From JBJEDU01 sp051872395 (lineage in GTDB: Bacteria > Bacillota_I > Bacilli_A > RFN20 > CAG-826), in assembly GCA_051872395.1 (NCBI GenBank), contig JBJEDU010000004.1, positions 1 through 52,203 on the forward strand: a DNA stretch of 52,203 nt. The letters are read 5' to 3'. The position numbers and the translations under genes are program-made. Below the pieces are notes generated by a model. The model saw only the letters and a program-made list of their open reading frames with translations. It was not told the origin of the DNA and made no database searches. How positions within the stretch are numbered: the stretch's first letter is position 1; every line of letters begins with the position of its first letter. Below, piece by piece: positions 48,969 through 52,203 of this stretch.

Positions 48969-49750
48969 TTATTTATTCTGCGTTAGATAAAAAAAGAAAT
49001 CAATTTTTTATCGATAAAATTATCGATTCTTTTTTTATTAAATATCATATTAAGGTTAATTATTTAGATGAAGAAGATATTTATCATCTTGATTTAAATG
49101 AATATAAATTCGCTATATATCGCGGAAGAGATTATCGAATAAATGAATATTTAGAAAATAATAATCTTATAACCTTTAATTCTAGTCGTGTTAACAAAGT
49201 CGCGAACAATAAATATTTATCTTATCTTCTTTTTCGTCAATTAGATTTACCTTGCGTTAATACTTATATAGACACTAAAGATATAAAATCTTTTCCTTTT
49301 GTAATGAAATCTATTTCTGGTCATGGTGGGAAAGAAGTATATTTATGTCATTCATTATCTGAATTAGATAACATCAGACAAAAAGAAGATAGCAAGCAAT
49401 ATATTTTTCAAGATTATGTCCCAATAAATGGAGATATTCGAATATATTTATTAGGAAATAAAATTATTTCTATTATTAAAAGAACTTCATCTAAAGATTT
49501 TCGTTTTAATTATTCTTTAGGGGGAGATATTTCTCTATATCAAGAAAATGAAACGATTAAAAATATTGTTGATGTTATTTATAATGAACTTCACACTGAT
49601 TTTGTTGGTATTGATGTATTTGAAAAAAATAATGAATATTATCTAAATGAAATTGAAGACCCAGTTGGTTCAAGAATGTTATATCAATTAACTGATATCG
49701 ATATAATCGATAAATTTGTTGATTATATTTATTTAAAAATTAATAAATAG
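48953..49750 (+). CDS. RimK-like ATP-grasp ligase (second of a pair)
   Basis: A second, diverged ATP-grasp protein of 265 residues. It shows FPFVMKSISGHGGKEVYLC (ATP-binding Lys and Gly-rich loop), YIFQDYVPINGDIRIYLLG, FRFNYSLGGDISLY, VGIDVFEKNNEYYLNEIEDP and GSRMLYQL. The final Mg-binding motif is NEIEDPVGSRM, not the ExN seen in its partner, so the second metal ligand may be changed. It is last in the ecf-truA operon. The overlap with the first ligase suggests the two work as a pair. Confidence 0.82.
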   Translation: MEKGLIIYSALDKKRNQFFIDKIIDSFFIKYHIKVNYLDEEDIYHLDLNEYKFAIYRGRDYRINEYLENNNLITFNSSRVNKVANNKYLSYLLFRQLDLPCVNTYIDTKDIKSFPFVMKSISGHGGKEVYLCHSLSELDNIRQKEDSKQYIFQDYVPINGDIRIYLLGNKIISIIKRTSSKDFRFNYSLGGDISLYQENETIKNIVDVIYNELHTDFVGIDVFEKNNEYYLNEIEDPVGSRMLYQLTDIDIIDKFVDYIYLKINK

Positions 49751-49806
49751 TAATAAAAAATATTATTACTTGGATTAAAATTATCCTAAAATATTTTATA
49801 TAACAA

Positions 49807-49827
49807 TATAATGTGATAAAATCACAT
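49807..49827 (+). promoter_or_regulatory. yebC promoter -10 with inverted repeat
   Basis: TATAAT (49807-49812) overlaps the perfect inverted repeat ATGTGAT-AAA-ATCACAT (49811-49827). The half-site TGTGA resembles a CRP/FNR half-site, but the spacing is 5 instead of 6 bases. A -35 box is not clear. The rest of the 100-base gap contains a weak hairpin at 49749-49770 without a T-tract. Confidence 0.45.
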
Positions 49828-49853
49828 ACGAAAATAAAAGGAAATATCAAATT

Positions 49854-50561
49854 ATGGGAAGACATTTTGAAGTTAGAGCCAAAGCGATGGCGGAAACCGC
49901 AGCGAAAAAGAGTGCGGTATATATGCGTGCCTCTAAAGAAATTTATATGGCTGCGAGAAGTGGAGATCCTTCTCCTGATAGTAACCTCGCTCTTAGAAGT
50001 GCGATTGAAAAATGGAAAAGTCAATCTGTTCCAAAAGATGTTATCGATCGTGCGATTAAAAAAGCGCAAGGTGGAGACGCTGAAAATTATTCTTCAGGTC
50101 GATATGAAGCTTTCGGTCCAGGTGGATCATATTTTATTATCGATACTTTGAGCGATAACGCTAATAGAGCGTTAACAGAAGTTAGAACCGTGGTGACTAA
50201 AAAAGGTGGACATTTAGGTTCTGTCGCTTATTTCTTTACCGAAACTGGTCTTTTTGTTTTTAAAGGAACAAATAGAGATGAAGTAGAAGAAACTTTAATT
50301 CTTAGCGATGTCGATGTTAGAGAAGTTAATCAAAACGATGATATGATTGAAGTTTTAGTGGAACCTCAAGCTTTTGCTTCTGCTCGAGAAGTATTAAATG
50401 GAATGAATATTAAAGATTTTGAAGTCGCTGAAGTGAGACCTTTAGCGAATGATTTCATTGATATACCAGAAGGTGAAGACCTTAGAAAATTCAATGAATT
50501 ATGTGATATGTTAGATGAACTTCAAGATGTTCAAGCCGTTTATCATAACGTTAATAATTAA
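49854..50561 (+). CDS. YebC/PmpR family protein (YebC_II type, translation factor)
   Basis: YebC/TACO1 proteins bind DNA or ribosomes; recent work links them to translation of proline-rich stretches. The 235 residues begin MGRHFEVRAKAMAETAAKKS, typical of the YeeN/YebC_II subfamily rather than the GHSKWANI form. Further segments are VPKDVIDRAIKKAQGG, YEAFGPGGSYFII and VVTKKGGHLGSVAYFF. AAAGGAAA precedes the ATG. Its stop codon overlaps the stop codon of the convergent flavoprotein gene by 4 bases. Confidence 0.92.
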   Translation: MGRHFEVRAKAMAETAAKKSAVYMRASKEIYMAARSGDPSPDSNLALRSAIEKWKSQSVPKDVIDRAIKKAQGGDAENYSSGRYEAFGPGGSYFIIDTLSDNANRALTEVRTVVTKKGGHLGSVAYFFTETGLFVFKGTNRDEVEETLILSDVDVREVNQNDDMIEVLVEPQAFASAREVLNGMNIKDFEVAEVRPLANDFIDIPEGEDLRKFNELCDMLDELQDVQAVYHNVNN

Positions 50562-51715
50562 TTATTAAAATCATTTAATTTAATTAAGAAATGGGCGCTT
50601 AAAAGCGTCCATTTTAAATTGAATCCACCACAAAGACCATCGATATCTAATATTTCTCCAATCGCGAAGGCGTTATCAATTTTTTTAAGTTCAAAATTAT
50701 CGTTTATTTCATTTAATGAAATGCCACCATTTGTCACTTGAGCGTTTAAAAAATCATAAGGCGCTTTAACATGATAGATAATTTTATTATTTATATAATC
50801 TAAAATATTTTCTTTATTAATATCTACTTTATTCATTCTCATGTTTTTAATTATTTCATCCGCGAATTTATAATCGAAGAATGAATAAAGTGGATTTATT
50901 AAATCCATATTCAAATTGTTTTCATTGATGTTATATGAAGAAAAATCTAATTTTAAAATTGGTTCTTTAATCTTTTTCCAATTGATAATACTCGATAGGT
51001 TATTGATTAATATTCCTCCTATTCCATCTTTTTTAAAATTAATTTCTCCTTCTTCCATATAAACATATTTATCTCCGTCATATAATTTGATACGACATTT
51101 AATTTTTGTTCCAAATAATTTAATGACATTTTCTTTTACTTTTAATGGAGTTAATCCTGGTTTTAATTCAGTGATGGTGATTCCTTTACTTTTAAGAATG
51201 TCAAAAACATTTCCGATATTACCTAAATTAGGATAACTTTTTCCTCCAGTAGAAAACACTAAATAATCACATTCATAAATTGAACCGTTTTCAAAATATA
51301 AGGTGAATCTATCATTCTTTTTAAAATCGATTAATTTATGATTGTATTTAATATTTATTCCTTCTTTATTTAATTGATCCAATAGTATTTTATATATTGT
51401 ATTACTCGATTCTGATACTGGATATAAATATCCTTTTATATCTTTTAGATATATATTAAATGAATTTAATATTTTTTCTTGTTCAATAAATGGACATTCA
51501 TTTAAATATTTTTCAACGAAATCGCTTTTATTATAATTAGAAGGATCATCGCTATAATTATTGATATTGCATCTTCCATTTCCAGAAGCTTTTAATTTCG
51601 ACAAAATATTATCTTTATTTTCAAAGATAGTGATATTAATATTTTTATTTTTTCTTTTTAGTAGTAGTGAGGCGAATACACTTGAAACACCTCCACCGAT
51701 AAAACAAATTTCCAT
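50558..51715 (-). CDS. HI0933/YhiN-family FAD-dependent oxidoreductase
   Basis: A flavoprotein of 385 residues from the HI0933 (YhiN/YtfP) group, whose reaction is not established. It has an N-terminal FAD-binding GGGVSSVFASLLLKRK, KLKASGNGRCNINN, YLVFSTGGKSYPNLG, GLTPLKV and the C-terminal AIGEILDIDGLCGGFNLKW. The third Gly of GxGxxG is Ser. It starts right behind an extended -10 with no ribosome-binding site. It is convergent with yebC. Confidence 0.88.
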   Translation of the reverse strand: MEICFIGGGVSSVFASLLLKRKNKNINITIFENKDNILSKLKASGNGRCNINNYSDDPSNYNKSDFVEKYLNECPFIEQEKILNSFNIYLKDIKGYLYPVSESSNTIYKILLDQLNKEGINIKYNHKLIDFKKNDRFTLYFENGSIYECDYLVFSTGGKSYPNLGNIGNVFDILKSKGITITELKPGLTPLKVKENVIKLFGTKIKCRIKLYDGDKYVYMEEGEINFKKDGIGGILINNLSSIINWKKIKEPILKLDFSSYNINENNLNMDLINPLYSFFDYKFADEIIKNMRMNKVDINKENILDYINNKIIYHVKAPYDFLNAQVTNGGISLNEINDNFELKKIDNAFAIGEILDIDGLCGGFNLKWTLLSAHFLIKLNDFNN

Positions 51716-51721
51716 AAAGAT

Positions 51722-51730
51722 AAAATAGCA
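51722..51730 (-). promoter_or_regulatory. Extended -10 promoter, predicted leaderless mRNA
   Basis: Read on the minus strand, TGCTATTTT (51730-51722) is an extended -10 element whose last base is 7 bases before the A of the start codon at 51715. No Shine-Dalgarno sequence fits in between. Confidence 0.5.
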
Positions 51731-51950
51731 TAATAAAAGAAAAAATAAAATTACACTATGTCAAATATTTGTAAATAATAAAATCAAATAGTCTAAATAT
51801 TTGGTTTATTGAATATAGTATCTATCATAGTAACATTTAATTATATTAAATATTGTTTGTGACATTAAACGTGTCCAATCACATATTTGTTAAAAAAACA
51901 AAGAAAGAATTGAAAAAGATGAGCTAATATGCAAAACTTTTAATACATTT

Positions 51951-52203
51951 ATGGCATTAAAAAAAGAATTAGATTTTATCTATCAATTTTATTCAAAACG
52001 CCTCGAAAAGAAGACCATGATGTTTCCAATTCATGTTGCCAAAACAAGCGAGTTTATTTTCAACAGATTTCAGCACGTTAAGATGGTAACAAAAATATCG
52101 AAAAGAATAGCAGATGTTTTGATATCTAATGGAATAAGCATTGATAAAAATATTGTTGAATCGATTGCTAAGCTTCATGATGTTGGTCATACTCCGTTTG
52201 GTC
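51951..52203 (+). CDS. HD-domain phosphohydrolase, dGTPase-like (partial, cut by window end)
   Basis: An open frame with start MALKKELDFIYQFYSKRLEK runs to the end of the window. Near its end IAKLHDVGHTPFG has the HD metal motif followed by the GHxPFG signature of deoxynucleotide triphosphohydrolases, and FQHVKMVTKISKRIADVL fits the first His of that fold. Only 84 residues are present. No good ribosome-binding site is seen; the ATG is the first in the frame. The 235-base gap before it is AT-rich, with two copies of AAATATTTG (near 51763 and 51796), and holds no gene that I can see. Confidence 0.72.
   Translation, partial: MALKKELDFIYQFYSKRLEKKTMMFPIHVAKTSEFIFNRFQHVKMVTKISKRIADVLISNGISIDKNIVESIAKLHDVGHTPFG

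Noticed and set aside
49749..49770. AGTAATA/TATTACT hairpin after the second ATP-grasp gene as a terminator
   Set aside because: It is AT-only and followed by TGG instead of a T-tract, so termination is doubtful.
51716..51950. CRISPR or repeat array suggested by two AAATATTTG copies
   Set aside because: Only two short AT-rich copies with irregular spacing are present.

Overview
The window is AT-rich chromosomal DNA from a low-GC Gram-positive bacterium. It is most likely an uncultured anaerobic member of Bacilli close to the Erysipelotrichales / Acholeplasmatales / RF39 side of Firmicutes; this is my inference. Evidence: S14 and L36 of the zinc-binding type, a zinc-lid adenylate kinase, DegV proteins, an EcfAA'T-TruA block, a YebC of the MGRHFEVRAKAM type, no L30 gene between S5 and L15, and TGA used as a stop codon (for example at the end of cysS and rlmB), so the standard bacterial code. 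No mobile element, phage gene, CRISPR array or rRNA gene was seen.

Layout. 1-13.3 kb holds mostly single-gene units: secG, membrane proteins, a phosphodiesterase, tRNA-Ala(CGC), a GNAT acetyltransferase, an SDR, a HAD phosphatase, two degV genes, a DUF3810 metallopeptidase-like protein, a small rubredoxin missed by length cut-offs, an FNT channel, pepT and an M6-type lipoprotein protease. 13.3-19.6 kb holds a small kinase-like gene with prs, then a queuosine salvage locus: preQ1-I riboswitch, queT, a flavodiiron-rubredoxin fusion, tgt, queA and queH. 19.65-34.6 kb is the complete S10-spc-alpha ribosomal superoperon (rpsJ to rplQ with secY, adk, map, infA and rpoA), driven by a near-consensus promoter and a structured 5' leader, and closed by a terminator. 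35-42 kb holds two redox operons: preTA (pyrimidine reduction) and hydCBA (trimeric NAD(P)-linked [FeFe] hydrogenase). 42-49.8 kb holds cysS-rlmB-sigma-like, then ecfA1-ecfA2-ecfT-truA and two tandem RimK-like ATP-grasp ligases. The end carries yebC, a convergent HI0933-type flavoprotein and the 5' part of an HD phosphohydrolase.

How the genes fit together. The metabolic genes point to a fermentative anaerobe: [FeFe] hydrogenase to dispose of electrons, an FNT channel for formate or a similar anion, rubredoxin plus flavodiiron protein to remove O2 or NO, and PreTA. Queuosine appears to be made by uptake of preQ1 (QueT) followed by Tgt, QueA and QueH; no de novo queC/D/E/F is visible here. The ECF A/A'/T module would energise vitamin uptake through S components such as QueT.

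Items for a second look: genes that seem to start on leaderless or nearly leaderless mRNAs (extended -10 boxes 7-9 nt before the start codon, no Shine-Dalgarno), in contrast to the strong AGGAGG sites of the ribosomal operon; a hairpin that hides the ribosome-binding site of the divergent sigma-like gene; the S10 leader; charged terminal extensions on S5, S17, L5 and L22; the kinase-like gene before prs; the overlapping ATP-grasp pair; and the TSCSPGW / MCCPGGC active-site motifs of the hydrogenase. All assignments come from reading the sequence and from memory of protein families; no database search was possible.
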